Program-made: the position numbers and the translations under genes
Notes under the pieces: model-generated
What the model saw: the letters and a program-made list of their open reading frames with translations, nothing else
The model's database searches: none
Told to the model about the DNA's origin: nothing
Shown here: piece after piece, positions 8,277 through 19,612 of the stretch
Layout of the letters: the number at the start of each line of letters is the position of its first letter
Numbering within the stretch: the first letter of the stretch is position 1
Source of the DNA: Klebsiella pneumoniae
GTDB lineage: Bacteria > Pseudomonadota > Gammaproteobacteria > Enterobacterales > Enterobacteriaceae
Reading direction: 5' to 3'
Length of the DNA stretch: 40,347 bases
NCBI RefSeq assembly: GCF_000742135.1
Contig: NZ_KN046818.1
Location: 5,243,915 to 5,284,261, forward strand

Positions 8277-8867
8277 TCACTGCTGAAAATTTATACCAAT
8301 ATTGCTCTCGCCAGCCTCGCGCAGGTCCGCGCGCAGGCCTTTTATCAGCTCAAGATCACGCTCTTCACAGTCGGCCAGCAGGCGGAAAATTTCCCACTGA
8401 ATATCCCATTCCTGCTCTACCGCCGGATTCGCTTTCAACTCTTCGTCGGTCATTTCGCGACCTTCCTGGGTCATTTCCAGCATCGCCACGGTGGTGATGG
8501 AGGTCTTGCTCACCTCGATCGCGTGCTCGAGCGTTTCGCCGCTCAGACGAGAATGAATCAGTTCACTCAACGCCACGCAAGCGTCTATGGCCGGATAGAC
8601 ACCGTACATGTCGAAATCATCTGCCGCCGGGATCGCCTCTTCCAGCTTCTCCAGCTGGCTGTCGAAATTCACCTTCGCATCTTTAACCGTCAGCGTTTCC
8701 CAGATCAGGTCCAGGATACGACGATAAAGCAGGCCGTCGCCAAACTCGGTTTGCTTGCAGAACATCGCGTAGTTGGGATACATACGTTCGCACAGGCAGG
8801 CCATAAAAGTGACATGCTGCCAGCTTTCCAGCTTCTCCAGGCGCAGGTGAATCGGGTTTTGTAACAT
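8277..8867 (-). CDS. yjaG: DUF416 family protein YjaG
   Basis: This is a cytosolic protein of unknown function, 196 residues, with the E. coli YjaG start LQNPIHLRLEKLESWQHV. It is acidic and probably mainly helical, with no signal peptide, membrane segment or catalytic motif that I recognise. It keeps its place between nfi and hupA. The start at 8867 gives the usual family length. It is separated from hupA by a 186-bp gap, so the two are probably transcribed separately. Confidence 0.92.
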   Translation of the reverse strand: MLQNPIHLRLEKLESWQHVTFMACLCERMYPNYAMFCKQTEFGDGLLYRRILDLIWETLTVKDAKVNFDSQLEKLEEAIPAADDFDMYGVYPAIDACVALSELIHSRLSGETLEHAIEVSKTSITTVAMLEMTQEGREMTDEELKANPAVEQEWDIQWEIFRLLADCEERDLELIKGLRADLREAGESNIGINFQQ

Positions 8868-8909
8868 GATGAATTCTCGAAGTCAGAAATTAGGCGCAGT
8901 GTACCTGAA

Positions 8910-9581
8910 TCAGCTTTGATTTGCTTGCCAACGCACAAACGACGGACGACGGGACGCCACCGCATCGGCCCAGCGCGTCGGCTCGGGCAGACGGTAGCCT
9001 CGCATGCAGCGCTCAACCCACATTAAAGCGCTGTCCATGCCTACCCGGTGGCCGGTGCTAATAAACAGCGGGTTGCAGCGCACTTTGCTGCGCCAGACCC
9101 AGGCCAGTTGCTCATTTTTATCCATCAGCGGGGCCAGCGCGCCAGGCTCATCACCCAGGTCGCCGATTTTGCCGCACAGGCGTTTTTTCGCCACTCCGAT
9201 AGTCGGCACATCAATCATCAGGCCAAAATGGCTGGCGACGCCCAATCTCCGGGGATGAGAAATGCCGTGTCCGTCAACGAAGAGCAGGTCCGGTTTTTGC
9301 GAAAGCTGCTCCCACGCCGCCAGCAGCGCAGGCGTTTCGCGAAACGAGAGAAAGCCGGGAATATAGGGCATAGAGGTGGCGACCCGCGCCACCTGATACT
9401 CCACCAGCTCAAGCTCAGGCCAGGTCAGCAGCACCATCGCAGCCCGGGTGACCTCCCCTTCCTGCTCAAACCCGACGTCCGCGCCGCCGATCAACGCCGG
9501 CGGGTCGCGATCCAGTCGATCCGCACGCTCTACCGACGCGGCTAACTGTTGCTGTTGGGTACGTAGTGCGGCTAAATCCAT
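8910..9581 (-). CDS. nfi: Endonuclease V (deoxyinosine 3' endonuclease)
   Basis: Endonuclease V nicks DNA at the second phosphodiester 3' to deoxyinosine, starting repair of deaminated adenine. The 223 residues carry the family motifs: GGADVGF with a metal-binding Asp, [10 protein letters not shown] with its Glu, and [13 protein letters not shown] with the second Asp. PYIPG forms the strand-separating wedge. E. coli Nfi has the same length. AGGAG precedes the ATG, and the gene starts 12 bp after hemE, so they are probably cotranscribed. Confidence 0.97.
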   Translation of the reverse strand: MDLAALRTQQQQLAASVERADRLDRDPPALIGGADVGFEQEGEVTRAAMVLLTWPELELVEYQVARVATSMPYIPGFLSFRETPALLAAWEQLSQKPDLLFVDGHGISHPRRLGVASHFGLMIDVPTIGVAKKRLCGKIGDLGDEPGALAPLMDKNEQLAWVWRSKVRCNPLFISTGHRVGMDSALMWVERCMRGYRLPEPTRWADAVASRRPSFVRWQANQS

Positions 9582-9593
9582 AGGGCTTATCTC

Positions 9594-10658
9594 CTACTGG
9601 TGATAGGGTGCGGACAGACGGTGCACAGCCTCAACAAAGACGCCCGCATGCTCGGGGTCAACGTCCTGATGAATACCGTGTCCAAGGTTAAAGACGTGGC
9701 CTTCCCCCTGGCCAAAGCCGGCAAGAATGGTCGCCACTTCTTCTTCAATACGCGGGGCGGACGCATAGAGCATCGACGGATCCATATTGCCCTGCAGCGC
9801 TACTTTGTTACCCACGCGACGGCGGGCATCGGCAATATCGGTGGTCCAGTCGAGACCCAACGCATCGCAGCCGGTCTCCGCCATCGCTTCCAGCCACTGA
9901 CCACCGCCTTTGGTGAACAGAGTCACCGGCACGCGGCGGCCTTCGTTTTCCCGCAGCAGGCCATCGACGATCTTATGCATGTAGTAGAGGGAGAACTGCT
10001 GATAGTCGCGGCCGGTCAGCACCCCGCCCCAGGTGTCAAAAATCATCACCGACTGCGCGCCGGCTTTGATCTGCGCGTTGAGATACAGGGTAACGCTCTT
10101 CGCCAGCTTATCCAGCAGCGCATGCAGCGCCTGCGGCTCGGCGTACATCATCTTTTTAATCACGGTGAAAGCCTTGCTGCTGCCGCCCTCCACCATGTAC
10201 GTAGCCAGCGTCCATGGACTACCGGAAAAACCGATCAGCGGCACTTCGCCTTTCAGTTCGCGGCGAATGGTGCGCACGGCGTTCATTACATAGCCCAGCT
10301 CCTGCTCCGGATCCGGGATCGGCAGCTTGTCGACGTCGGCTTTACTTTTTACCGGCGAGGTGAAGCGCGGACCTTCGCCAGCTTCAAAGTACAGCCCCAG
10401 CCCCATGGCGTCCGGGATGGTCAGGATGTCCGAAAAGAGGATCGCCGCGTCCAGCGGGTAACGGCGCAGCGGCTGGAGCGTCACTTCGCAGGCCAGCTCG
10501 GCATTTTTACACAGCGACATAAAGTCGCCCGCTTGCGCACGGGTGGCTTTGTACTCCGGTAAATAGCGGCCCGCCTGGCGCATCATCCACACCGGGGTGA
10601 CATCAACCGGCTGACGCAGCAGCGCGCGCAGGTAACGATCGTTCTTCAGTTCGGTCAT
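9594..10658 (-). CDS. hemE: Uroporphyrinogen decarboxylase
   Basis: HemE removes four carboxyl groups from uroporphyrinogen III to give coproporphyrinogen III in heme synthesis, without a cofactor. The 354-residue protein equals E. coli HemE in length. The signature [15 protein letters not shown] at about residues 21-35 supplies substrate-binding Arg residues. [16 protein letters not shown] is the second family motif. AGGA precedes the ATG. It lies between nudC (40-bp gap) and nfi (12-bp gap), all on the minus strand. Confidence 0.98.
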   Translation of the reverse strand: MTELKNDRYLRALLRQPVDVTPVWMMRQAGRYLPEYKATRAQAGDFMSLCKNAELACEVTLQPLRRYPLDAAILFSDILTIPDAMGLGLYFEAGEGPRFTSPVKSKADVDKLPIPDPEQELGYVMNAVRTIRRELKGEVPLIGFSGSPWTLATYMVEGGSSKAFTVIKKMMYAEPQALHALLDKLAKSVTLYLNAQIKAGAQSVMIFDTWGGVLTGRDYQQFSLYYMHKIVDGLLRENEGRRVPVTLFTKGGGQWLEAMAETGCDALGLDWTTDIADARRRVGNKVALQGNMDPSMLYASAPRIEEEVATILAGFGQGEGHVFNLGHGIHQDVDPEHAGVFVEAVHRLSAPYHQ

Positions 10659-10698
10659 TTTTACATTCCTTTAGCGTTGATACGCCCAGTGTAACATG

Positions 10699-11472
10699 TC
10701 ACTCGAACTCTGCCCGACACATCGCGACGGTATCTTCGATAAGCCGCCGCGCCACTGTCCCCGGCGGCGGCAGAAGCGGCAGGTCGTCATAGCGATACCA
10801 GTCCGCGGTCAGTAACTCTTTTTTGTCGACCACGATCTCGCCATCTGCGTAATCCGCCATAAAGGCGGTCATCAGCGACTGCGGGAACGGCCATGGCTGA
10901 GAGGTCACGTAACGCAGGTTTTTTACCCGAATACCGCTCTCCTCCATCACCTCGCGAGCCACCGCCTGCTCAAGGGTTTCGCCGACCTCGACAAAGCCGG
11001 CCAGCACGGTGTGCACGCCGTTGCGATGGCGCGTATGTTGCGCCAGCAGGATCGCATCGTCGCGACGGATTGCCACGATAATGCAGGGGGCAATTTGCGG
11101 GTAGTAACGTTCACGGCAGTGGCTGCACAGCATCGCCCATTCGCTTTTGCTGGCATGCATCGGGTGGCCGCAGTAACCGCAAAACTTATGCGAGCGATAA
11201 AATTCGGCGAGCTGGATCCCCCGCCCAGCCAGCTGGAAGAGTCCCGGATCCTGATCCAGCACCTGGCGCAACGATCCCATGTCATGGCGACGATCCTGGC
11301 GCACCATCCACACGGACTCGCCCTGCCACTCGCCAATATGCAGCGCATGCTGGCCGACAAGATCGAAATTAACCGCTTCGCCATGTGGTAATTCTCCACC
11401 AGGCAACCATAATTTTTGTTCGTGACTGACAACCCACCAGCCGCGATCTAATTTTTCAATAATACGATCCAT
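10699..11472 (-). CDS. nudC: NADH pyrophosphatase / RNA NAD-decapping hydrolase
   Basis: NudC hydrolyses NAD(H) to NMN(H) and AMP and removes the NAD cap from the 5' end of some RNAs. The 257 residues show a four-Cys zinc site (CGYCGH and [10 protein letters not shown]) in the middle. The Nudix box follows, G-x5-E-x7-REVMEESGI, within the segment [19 protein letters not shown]-terminal [11 protein letters not shown] motif is typical of the NADH subgroup. Length equals E. coli NudC. It diverges from rsd over a 93-bp gap. Confidence 0.97.
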   Translation of the reverse strand: MDRIIEKLDRGWWVVSHEQKLWLPGGELPHGEAVNFDLVGQHALHIGEWQGESVWMVRQDRRHDMGSLRQVLDQDPGLFQLAGRGIQLAEFYRSHKFCGYCGHPMHASKSEWAMLCSHCRERYYPQIAPCIIVAIRRDDAILLAQHTRHRNGVHTVLAGFVEVGETLEQAVAREVMEESGIRVKNLRYVTSQPWPFPQSLMTAFMADYADGEIVVDKKELLTADWYRYDDLPLLPPPGTVARRLIEDTVAMCRAEFE

Positions 11473-11565
11473 ATCTATTGCACTACCTTTGCTTCACTGG
11501 CATGTTGTTAACATTATATTTACATTTTGGTGAGCAGATTTAAATCAAAACTAGCGGAGTCAATC

Positions 11566-12063
11566 ATGCTAAACCAGCTGGAAAATCTGACGGAGCGCGT
11601 TGGCGGTAGTAATGAACTGGTCGATCGCTGGCTACAAGTGCGTAAGCATCTGCTCGTGGCTTACTACAACCTGGTTGGCCTGAAACCGGGCAAAGAGTCG
11701 TTTATGCGGCTAAACGAAAAGGCGCTGGATGACTTTTGCCAAAGTCTGGTGGATTACCTCTCATCCGGTCATTTTAGTATTTATGAACGCATTATTGGCG
11801 AAATGGAAGGCGATACCCCTCTTTTAGCCGCCACCCGGCTTTACCCGCAGCTGGAAGCCAATACCCAGCAGATGATGGACTACTACGATACCTGCCTCGA
11901 AAACGCCATCGATCACGATAACTATCTTGAATTTCAGCAGGCGCTGTCGGATATCGGCGAGTCGCTGGAGGCGCGTTTCGCGCTGGAAGATAAACTGATC
12001 GCCCTGGCTGTCGCCCATAACCTGAGCAATGACGTGCGCGATAATATTGCGCCGACCGCTTGA
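11566..12063 (+). CDS. rsd: Regulator of sigma D (anti-sigma-70 factor)
   Basis: Rsd binds RpoD and lowers the share of RNA polymerase carrying sigma-70 in stationary phase, favouring other sigma factors. The 165 residues match E. coli Rsd over most of their length (LNQLENLTERVGGSN, LVAYYNLVGLKPGKES, DHDNYLEFQQALSDIGE). The C-terminal tail (IALAVAHNLSNDVRDNIAPTA) is different and makes the protein about 7 residues longer. An in-frame start at 11527 exists, but ATG 11566 follows GGAG and is the conserved start. Confidence 0.95.
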   Translation: MLNQLENLTERVGGSNELVDRWLQVRKHLLVAYYNLVGLKPGKESFMRLNEKALDDFCQSLVDYLSSGHFSIYERIIGEMEGDTPLLAATRLYPQLEANTQQMMDYYDTCLENAIDHDNYLEFQQALSDIGESLEARFALEDKLIALAVAHNLSNDVRDNIAPTA

Positions 12064-12120
12064 GTTGTGAACCGTTAACGCGTAATTTACGTACATTATC
12101 CCTCTGCGGAGGGATTTCAT

Positions 12121-12228
12121 CTTGTCGGAGTGCCTATTTTCCATGCGCAGGCTAACGTGGAAAAGGCTGAGACCGTTAATTCGGGATCCGCGGAACCTGA
12201 TCAGGCTAATACCTGCGAAGGGAACAAG
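12121..12228 (+). ncRNA. TPP riboswitch (thi box) of the thiC operon
   Basis: The conserved thi-box blocks GGCTGAGA (12165-12172) and ACCTGATCAGGCTAATACC (12195-12213) sit in an aptamer closed by P1, CTTGT (12121-12125) with ACAAG (12224-12228). It binds thiamin pyrophosphate and shuts off the thi operon. In E. coli thiC control is translational and Rho-assisted. The start codon is about 98 nt downstream and no intrinsic terminator is evident. P3 is extended by a hairpin, 12137-12145 with 12156-12164, that I do not recall in the E. coli version. Confidence 0.95.
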
Positions 12229-12313
12229 AGTAAACTGCTGTTCGCGTCAGTCCGTCAGGGCCGATCGCATCTGTTACTCCATCCGTCGTCTGACAAGCCA
12301 TGTCCTTTTTTAA

Positions 12314-14220
<1,907 letters not shown>

Positions 14221-14221
<1 letters not shown>

Positions 14222-14856
14222 TGTATCAACCTGATTTTCCACCCGTCCCGTTTCGTCTCGGACTCTACCCGGTGGTGGACAGCGTGGCGTGGATTGAGCG
14301 CCTGCTCGAAGCTGGGGTACGTACCCTTCAGTTACGCATCAAAGACCGGCGCGACAGCGAAGTGGAGGATGACGTGATCGCCGCCATCACCCTTGGTCGC
14401 CGCTATCACGCCCGACTGTTCATTAACGATTACTGGCAGCTGGCGATTAAGCATCAGGCCTATGGCGTGCATCTCGGACAAGAAGATCTGGAAACCACCG
14501 ATCTGAGCGCTATCCGCCAGGCCGGGCTGCGTCTTGGCGTCTCTACTCACGATGATATGGAAATTGATGTCGCCCTTGCGGCGCGCCCCTCTTACATCGC
14601 GCTAGGTCACGTCTTCCCGACGCAAACCAAACAGATGCCTTCCGCGCCGCAGGGCCTCGAGCAGCTTGCCAGACATATTCAACGCCTGGCGGATTACCCC
14701 ACCGTGGCGATCGGCGGAATTAGCCTGGAAAAGGCGCCGGGGGTACTGGCGACCGGCGTCGGCAGCATCGCGGTGGTCAGCGCCATCACCCAGGCGGCGG
14801 ACTGGCGGGCAGCGACCGACCAACTGCTGGCGCTGGCGGGAGCGGGCGATGAATGA
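14221..14856 (+). CDS. thiE: Thiamin-phosphate synthase ThiE
   Basis: ThiE couples HMP-pyrophosphate with the thiazole carboxylate phosphate to make thiamin monophosphate. The 211-residue TIM-barrel protein matches E. coli ThiE in length. It has LQLRIKDR near the start, [16 protein letters not shown], the loop [15 protein letters not shown], and the phosphate-binding IGGIS and [11 protein letters not shown] segments. The start codon overlaps the thiC stop by one base and the gene end overlaps thiF by 8 bp, so translation is probably coupled. Confidence 0.97.
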
Positions 14857-15604
14857 TCACGACTTTATGCGCTATAGCCGCCAGCTGCTGCTGGAGGATA
14901 TTGCCATCGAAGGGCAGCAGAAGCTGTTAGCCAGTCGAGTGCTGATTATCGGCCTTGGCGGGCTGGGCTCCCCGGCGGCGCTCTATCTGGCCGGGGCTGG
15001 CGTCGGGACGCTGACCCTGGCCGATGACGACGCGGTGCATCTCAGCAACCTGCAACGGCAGATCTTGTTCACCAGCGCGGATATCGATCGGCCAAAAGCC
15101 GCAGCGGCACAGACCCGGCTCAGCCAGCTAAACCCGCAGATCAAACTGGTAGCGCTCCAGCAGCGCTTAAGCGGCGAGGCGCTCCGCGCCGAAGTGGCGA
15201 AAGCGGACGTGGTGCTGGACTGTACCGATAATATGGTCACCCGCCAGGCGATCAATGCCGCCTGTGTGGCCCTCGATACCCCGTTAGTGACCGCCAGCGC
15301 CGTGGGCTTCGGCGGTCAGCTGATGGTGCTCACCCCGCCCTGGACGCAGGGCTGCTATCGCTGCCTGTGGCCGGAAAGCGATGAACCGCAGCGCAACTGC
15401 CGCACCGCGGGGATCGTCGGCCCGGTGGTCGGCATGATGGGCACCCTGCAGGCGCTGGAGACAATTAAGTTGCTCAGCGGCATGGCGACGCCGCGCAACA
15501 CCCTGCGGCTGTTCGACGCCCGCACCAGCAACTGGCGCGCCCTTGCGCTACAGCGTTCCCGGAGCTGCCCGGTGTGCGGAGGGCGGCATGCAGATCTGGT
15601 TTAA
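14849..15604 (+). CDS. thiF: ThiS adenylyltransferase ThiF
   Basis: ThiF is an E1/MoeB-like enzyme that adenylates the C-terminal glycine of ThiS so sulfur can be loaded for thiazole synthesis. The 251 residues show the nucleotide motif GLGGLGSP at about 35-42. Zinc-binding Cys169, Cys172, Cys240 and Cys243 (CYRC, CPVC) are present, as is Cys184 (RNCRTAG), the residue that links covalently to ThiS in E. coli. The open frame reaches far upstream inside thiE. ATG 14849 gives the exact family length and an 8-bp overlap with thiE. Confidence 0.97.
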   Translation: MNDHDFMRYSRQLLLEDIAIEGQQKLLASRVLIIGLGGLGSPAALYLAGAGVGTLTLADDDAVHLSNLQRQILFTSADIDRPKAAAAQTRLSQLNPQIKLVALQQRLSGEALRAEVAKADVVLDCTDNMVTRQAINAACVALDTPLVTASAVGFGGQLMVLTPPWTQGCYRCLWPESDEPQRNCRTAGIVGPVVGMMGTLQALETIKLLSGMATPRNTLRLFDARTSNWRALALQRSRSCPVCGGRHADLV

Positions 15605-15788
15605 CGACGAGCCGCTGGCGTGCGCCGACAATCTCAGCGTCAGCGCCCTGCTGACCCAGCTCGAACAGCAGCAGCCTGGCGTTGCGCTGGCGCTCAATCA
15701 ACACATCCTGCCGCGCGACCGGTGGGAAGATCATCTCTTGCAGGAAGGCGATCGGGTCCTGCTTTTTCAGGTTATCGCTGGAGGCTGA
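15588..15788 (+). CDS. thiS: Sulfur-carrier protein ThiS
   Basis: ThiS is a 66-residue ubiquitin-like sulfur carrier. Its C-terminal Gly-Gly (VIAGG) is adenylated by ThiF, converted to a thiocarboxylate and used by Thi[11 protein letters not shown] begins the product. The frame is open 15 codons further upstream, but ATG 15588 follows a GGAGGG sequence and gives the normal small protein. It overlaps the thiF 3' end by 17 bp and ends one base before the thiG ATG. Confidence 0.96.
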   Translation: MQIWFNDEPLACADNLSVSALLTQLEQQQPGVALALNQHILPRDRWEDHLLQEGDRVLLFQVIAGG

Positions 15789-15789
15789 C

Positions 15790-16560
15790 ATGTTACATAT
15801 TGCAGACAAAACGTTTGAATCCCATCTTTTCACCGGTACCGGCAAATTCGCCGCCCCGGAGGTGATGGTCGAGGCGATTCGCGCCTCGGGCAGCCAGCTG
15901 GTAACCCTGGCGATGAAGCGCGTCGATTTACGCCAGCGCAATGACGCCATCCTCGCCCCGCTGCTGGCGGCGGGAGTCAGCCTGCTGCCGAATACCTCGG
16001 GCGCCAAGACGGCGGAAGAGGCGGTGTTTGCCGCCCGTCTGGCGCGGGAAGCCCTGGGTACCCACTGGCTGAAGCTGGAGATCCACCCGGACGCCCGCTG
16101 GCTGCTGCCCGACCCGATTGAAACCCTGAAAGCGGCGGAGCTGCTGGTCCGCGAAGGGTTCGTGGTGCTGCCCTACTGCGGCGCCGATCCGGTGCTGTGT
16201 AAACGACTGGAAGAGGTGGGCTGCGCGGCGGTGATGCCGCTGGGTGCGCCGATCGGCTCCAATCAGGGGCTGGAAACCAAAGCCATGCTGGAGATTATTA
16301 TCGAGCAGGCGACGGTCCCGGTGGTGGTCGACGCCGGGATCGGCGTCCCGAGCCATGCGGCGCAGGCGCTGGAGATGGGCGCGGACGCGGTGCTGGTCAA
16401 TACCGCCATTGCCGTCGCCGACGACCCCGTGGCCATGGCCCGCGCCTTCCGTATGGCGATCGATGCCGGATTACTGGCGCGTCAGGCCGGACCGGGGGCA
16501 CGCAGTACGCAGGCGCAGGCCACCAGCCCGCTCACCGGATTCCTGGAGGCGCTGGCATGA
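15790..16560 (+). CDS. thiG: Thiazole synthase ThiG
   Basis: ThiG builds the thiazole phosphate ring from deoxyxylulose 5-phosphate, dehydroglycine and ThiS thiocarboxylate. The 256 residues form a TIM barrel. TGTGKF follows near residue 15. [10 protein letters not shown] and [13 protein letters not shown] are conserved, and KLEIHPD probably holds the lysine that forms the imine with substrate. VVDAGIG and [12 protein letters not shown] are the phosphate-binding turns. The start at 15790 directly follows thiS, and the end overlaps thiH as ATGA. Confidence 0.97.
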   Translation: MLHIADKTFESHLFTGTGKFAAPEVMVEAIRASGSQLVTLAMKRVDLRQRNDAILAPLLAAGVSLLPNTSGAKTAEEAVFAARLAREALGTHWLKLEIHPDARWLLPDPIETLKAAELLVREGFVVLPYCGADPVLCKRLEEVGCAAVMPLGAPIGSNQGLETKAMLEIIIEQATVPVVVDAGIGVPSHAAQALEMGADAVLVNTAIAVADDPVAMARAFRMAIDAGLLARQAGPGARSTQAQATSPLTGFLEALA

Positions 16561-17690
16561 AAACCTTTAGCGATCGCTGGCGGCAGCTGGAGTGGGACGA
16601 TATCCGCCTGCGCATCAACAGCAAAACCGCCGCCGACGTCGAACGGGCGCTGGCGGCTAAACAGCTCACCCGCGACGATATGATGGCCCTGCTCTCGCCT
16701 GCCGCGGCCAATTACCTTGAACCGCTGGCCCAGCGCGCGCAGCGCCTCACCCGCCAGCGCTTCGGCAATACCGTCAGCTTCTACGTGCCGCTGTATCTCT
16801 CCAACCTGTGCGCTAACGACTGCACCTACTGCGGCTTCTCGATGAGCAACCGCATTAAGCGCAAGACGCTGGATGCCGCCGAGATTGCCCGCGAGTGCGC
16901 CGCGATCCGCAACCTGGGCTTTGAGCATCTGCTGCTGGTGACCGGCGAACATCAGGGTAAGGTGGGAATGGATTATTTCCGTCAGCACCTACCGGCTATC
17001 CGCAGCCAGTTTGCCTCGCTGCATATGGAAGTGCAGCCGCTGGCGACTGAAGAGTATGCCGAGCTGAAAACCCTGGGGCTCGACGGGGTGATGGTCTATC
17101 AGGAGACCTATCATGAAAGCATGTACGCCCAACACCATCTGAAAGGAAAAAAGCAGGATTTCTTCTGGCGGCTGGATACGCCGGATCGCTTAGGCGCGGC
17201 GGGGATCGATAAGATCGGCCTTGGCGCGCTCATCGGCCTTTCCGACAGCTGGCGAGTGGACTGCTTTATAGTCGCTGAGCACCTGCTGTGGCTGCAGCAG
17301 CGCTACTGGCGCAGCCGCTATTCGGTCTCCTTCCCGCGCCTGCGTCCCTGCGCCGGCGGTATTGAACCGGCTTCGCTGATGGATGAGCGCCAGCTGGTGC
17401 AAACTATCTGCGCCTTCCGCCTGCTGGCGCCAGAGGTTGAGCTGTCGCTATCCACCCGCGAATCACCCTGGTTCCGCGACCGGGTGATCCCGCTGGCGAT
17501 CAATAACGTCAGCGCCTTCTCTAAAACCCAGCCCGGCGGCTACGCCGACGATCATCCGGAGCTCGAGCAATTTGCCCCGCACGACGATCGCCGCCCTGAA
17601 GAGGTCGCCAGCGCGCTGGCCGCCCGCGGCCTGCAGCCGGTATGGAAAGACTGGGATAGCTGGCTGGGACGCGCTTCGCAAACCTCATGA
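16557..17690 (+). CDS. thiH: 2-iminoacetate (dehydroglycine) synthase ThiH
   Basis: ThiH is a radical-SAM tyrosine lyase that cleaves tyrosine to p-cresol and dehydroglycine for ThiG. The 377 residues carry the cluster motif C-x3-C-x2-C (Cys85, Cys89, Cys92 in CANDCTYC). Conserved segments [20 protein letters not shown], and [10 protein letters not shown] are present. It is the last gene of the thi operon, joined to thiG by a 4-nt ATGA overlap. This is the tyrosine-dependent, anaerobe-compatible route, not the ThiO glycine oxidase route. Confidence 0.97.
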   Translation: MKTFSDRWRQLEWDDIRLRINSKTAADVERALAAKQLTRDDMMALLSPAAANYLEPLAQRAQRLTRQRFGNTVSFYVPLYLSNLCANDCTYCGFSMSNRIKRKTLDAAEIARECAAIRNLGFEHLLLVTGEHQGKVGMDYFRQHLPAIRSQFASLHMEVQPLATEEYAELKTLGLDGVMVYQETYHESMYAQHHLKGKKQDFFWRLDTPDRLGAAGIDKIGLGALIGLSDSWRVDCFIVAEHLLWLQQRYWRSRYSVSFPRLRPCAGGIEPASLMDERQLVQTICAFRLLAPEVELSLSTRESPWFRDRVIPLAINNVSAFSKTQPGGYADDHPELEQFAPHDDRRPEEVASALAARGLQPVWKDWDSWLGRASQTS

Positions 17691-17736
17691 TGTACAGTGT
17701 AAACGCCTGATAATTTTGCGCGCCTGCACGAGAGAT

Positions 17737-17772
17737 GAAAAACGGAGGCTGGCCCGCCCGACGCCGTTTTTC
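17737..17772 (+). terminator. Probable thi operon terminator
   Basis: GAAAAACGG (17737-17745) and CCGTTTTTC (17764-17772) are exact reverse complements around a GC-rich 18-nt loop, 46 nt after the thiH stop. The T run is within the stem and only TCTATTC follows, so it is a moderate intrinsic terminator. It is the obvious end for the thi transcript. Confidence 0.65.
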
Positions 17773-18006
17773 TATTCTGCCCGGGTCAGCAGCGGACGCT
17801 GACCAGGGCGAACCTTTTCTTCCTCATTTTCGCCCTGCCTCTCCGCGCTGAGCAGAGGCCTGCACATTATCGCCGAATATAAATCACGATACATGAAGGC
17901 CTCAGAGTTATAATTGAGCAATAGTGAACTGATTCGATCGGCAGGCGTCCCAGACGCAACCTGCGTTCGGACCCATGGTTTATACATCCGGGACGATTAA
18001 CGATTC
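17773..18006 (+). promoter_or_regulatory. Upstream region of the diguanylate cyclase gene
   Basis: No gene is visible here. TATAAT at 17909-17914 is a consensus -10 about 93 nt before the cyclase ATG, but the -35 position (about 17886-17891, ACGATA) is poor. An activator or an alternative promoter may be needed. Nothing else stands out. Confidence 0.4.
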
Positions 18007-19539
18007 ATGGCTCTACACAACAGAAAGCTCTCTTTTACGACGCCGATCGTCGTGGGGTTTGCCGGTATTTTGCTCAGTTTTATGCTGATCGCTATTTTTG
18101 TGACTCTGGCGCAACAGAAAGATTTTCTCGAAGATTATCACGATATTAACCGCAATTTTACCCATAACCTGGCGATCAACTATACGGAAACCCTGCTGCG
18201 GGAAAATGATTTTATCCTCGGGCGCGCAGCCGCCTTCTTTGCCCGCAATGACGAACTGAATCGCGCAGTCAATGTGGAGCCGGAGAAAGGGTTAACCACG
18301 CTGATGCAGTTACAGAACATGATGCCAAGCGTCTCATCCATCTCGCTGGCGGATACCGAGGGCCACTATCTGCGCGCCCCGGAGGTGCTGGAAAACGAAG
18401 ACAGCCGGGCTTTCGATCCCAAAACGCGGCCCTGGTTTATCAAACAGGCGGAAGCCAGCACCTTCAGCCACTACACCAGTCCGTATATGGATTATTTCAC
18501 CCACCATCCGACGATTACCATTTTCAAACCCATCATTACCCCGGAAGGGAAACTCAAGGGCAGCCTGGCCTTTCATCTCGATCTCACCTCCATGGGGTTC
18601 GCGCTGCGCCAGATGGTGGCGCCCGTACAGGGGGAATTTTTTGTGGTGCAACGGGATGGCAAAGTGGTCCTGCACTCCGACCCGGGCGCGCTGTTTAAAC
18701 CCTTCGTCAGGGACGAGCTGATGGATAAAATGACCAGCGGAGAGGGGCAGCTTTACGATCCCGGGAGCGACACCTGGTATTACTATTACTCCTTTACCAA
18801 TCCCGACTGGTTTGTGATTTTCCGTGTCGATAACGCCACCCTGGTCAATCTGACACGTCATGAGACCAATTTAGTGATCGGCGGTTTCACTCTCGCAGCG
18901 ATCATTATTATCCTGTTCGGTCTTTATCTGCGTCATGCTTCCCGTACCGTGCTGATGAATATCATCAATGCGATTAAAACCGGTGACGTCAAACGCGCCC
19001 CGCGCCTTGAGGCGATGCTGAGTAAAGCGATTGAAACCAATAAACAGCGCGAACTGTCCTACGTCCGCCAGGCGACCATCGACGCTCTCACCGGCTGCAA
19101 AAACCGCCGCGCCTTCGACAGCGATATTGCCGCCCTGATGAACGATCACCAGCCATTCGCCCTCGCGCTGGTCGATATCGATAACTTTAAATCGATCAAC
19201 GACACCTGGGGCCATCTCAATGGCGATATCGTCCTGCGTAACGTCGCTCGCGAAGGGCTACAGGTCCTCCAGCCGCTGGAGATATCCCTCTATCGCTACG
19301 GCGGCGAAGAGTTCGCGGTGGTCTTTCCTGCCGAACATATCGATAACGCCCGCACGCTGCTGGAAACATGGCGGGTAAACGTCGAACGACGCACCTGGCG
19401 CGAAGATGGCCTGACGGTCACCTTCAGCGCCGGCCTCGGGGAATGGAATATGGAGCCACTGGATAAGCTGGTGGTGAGCGTCGATGAAGCGCTGTACAAA
19501 GCCAAACAGCAGGGTAAAAACCGTATCCTGCGCGCGTAA
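18007..19539 (+). CDS. Membrane diguanylate cyclase with periplasmic Cache-like sensor
   Basis: Probably makes cyclic di-GMP from two GTP. The 510 residues show a transmembrane helix at about 12-34 and a periplasmic region of about 250 residues. Its pattern (SLADTEGHYLRAPE, DPKTRPWFIKQ, FKPIITPEGKLKGSLAFHLDL) is that of a double Cache ligand sensor. A second helix lies at about 288-308. The C-terminal GGDEF domain contains DALTGCKNRRAF (from 359), DIDNFKSINDTWGH and the active-site GGEEF (432-436). The product-inhibition RxxD is absent: PLEI stands at that position. A weak SD precedes the ATG. It is absent from this place in E. coli as I recall, and the ligand is unknown. Confidence 0.92.
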   Translation: MALHNRKLSFTTPIVVGFAGILLSFMLIAIFVTLAQQKDFLEDYHDINRNFTHNLAINYTETLLRENDFILGRAAAFFARNDELNRAVNVEPEKGLTTLMQLQNMMPSVSSISLADTEGHYLRAPEVLENEDSRAFDPKTRPWFIKQAEASTFSHYTSPYMDYFTHHPTITIFKPIITPEGKLKGSLAFHLDLTSMGFALRQMVAPVQGEFFVVQRDGKVVLHSDPGALFKPFVRDELMDKMTSGEGQLYDPGSDTWYYYYSFTNPDWFVIFRVDNATLVNLTRHETNLVIGGFTLAAIIIILFGLYLRHASRTVLMNIINAIKTGDVKRAPRLEAMLSKAIETNKQRELSYVRQATIDALTGCKNRRAFDSDIAALMNDHQPFALALVDIDNFKSINDTWGHLNGDIVLRNVAREGLQVLQPLEISLYRYGGEEFAVVFPAEHIDNARTLLETWRVNVERRTWREDGLTVTFSAGLGEWNMEPLDKLVVSVDEALYKAKQQGKNRILRA

Positions 19540-19557
19540 GACTTCAGCGCCGCCACC

Positions 19558-19586
19558 GCCCACTTCGGTGGGCTTTTTTATTTTTT
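19558..19586 (+). terminator. Intrinsic terminator after the diguanylate cyclase gene
   Basis: GCCCAC / GTGGGC with a stable TTCG tetraloop is followed by TTTTTTATTTTTT. It begins 19 nt after the cyclase stop and is a textbook rho-independent terminator. It separates the cyclase from the PTS genes, which therefore need their own promoter. Confidence 0.93.
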
Positions 19587-19595
19587 CCGGAAAAA

Positions 19596-19609
19596 TGAAA
19601 CCGGTTTCA
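19596..19609. promoter_or_regulatory. LacI/GalR-family-type operator palindrome
   Basis: TGAAACCGGTTTCA is a perfect 14-bp palindrome with a central CG step, the form bound by LacI/GalR-family sugar regulators. AscG-type beta-glucoside repressors of enterics are an example. It lies about 100 bp upstream of the PTS IIB start. No LacI-family gene is in the window, so the regulator would be encoded elsewhere. Confidence 0.7.
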
Positions 19610-19612
19610 ATT

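Noticed and set aside
7707..8864. A 385-codon open frame across hupA and yjaG on the plus strand
   Set aside because: It runs antisense to two well-supported genes and their intergenic gap; no motif or signal supports it.
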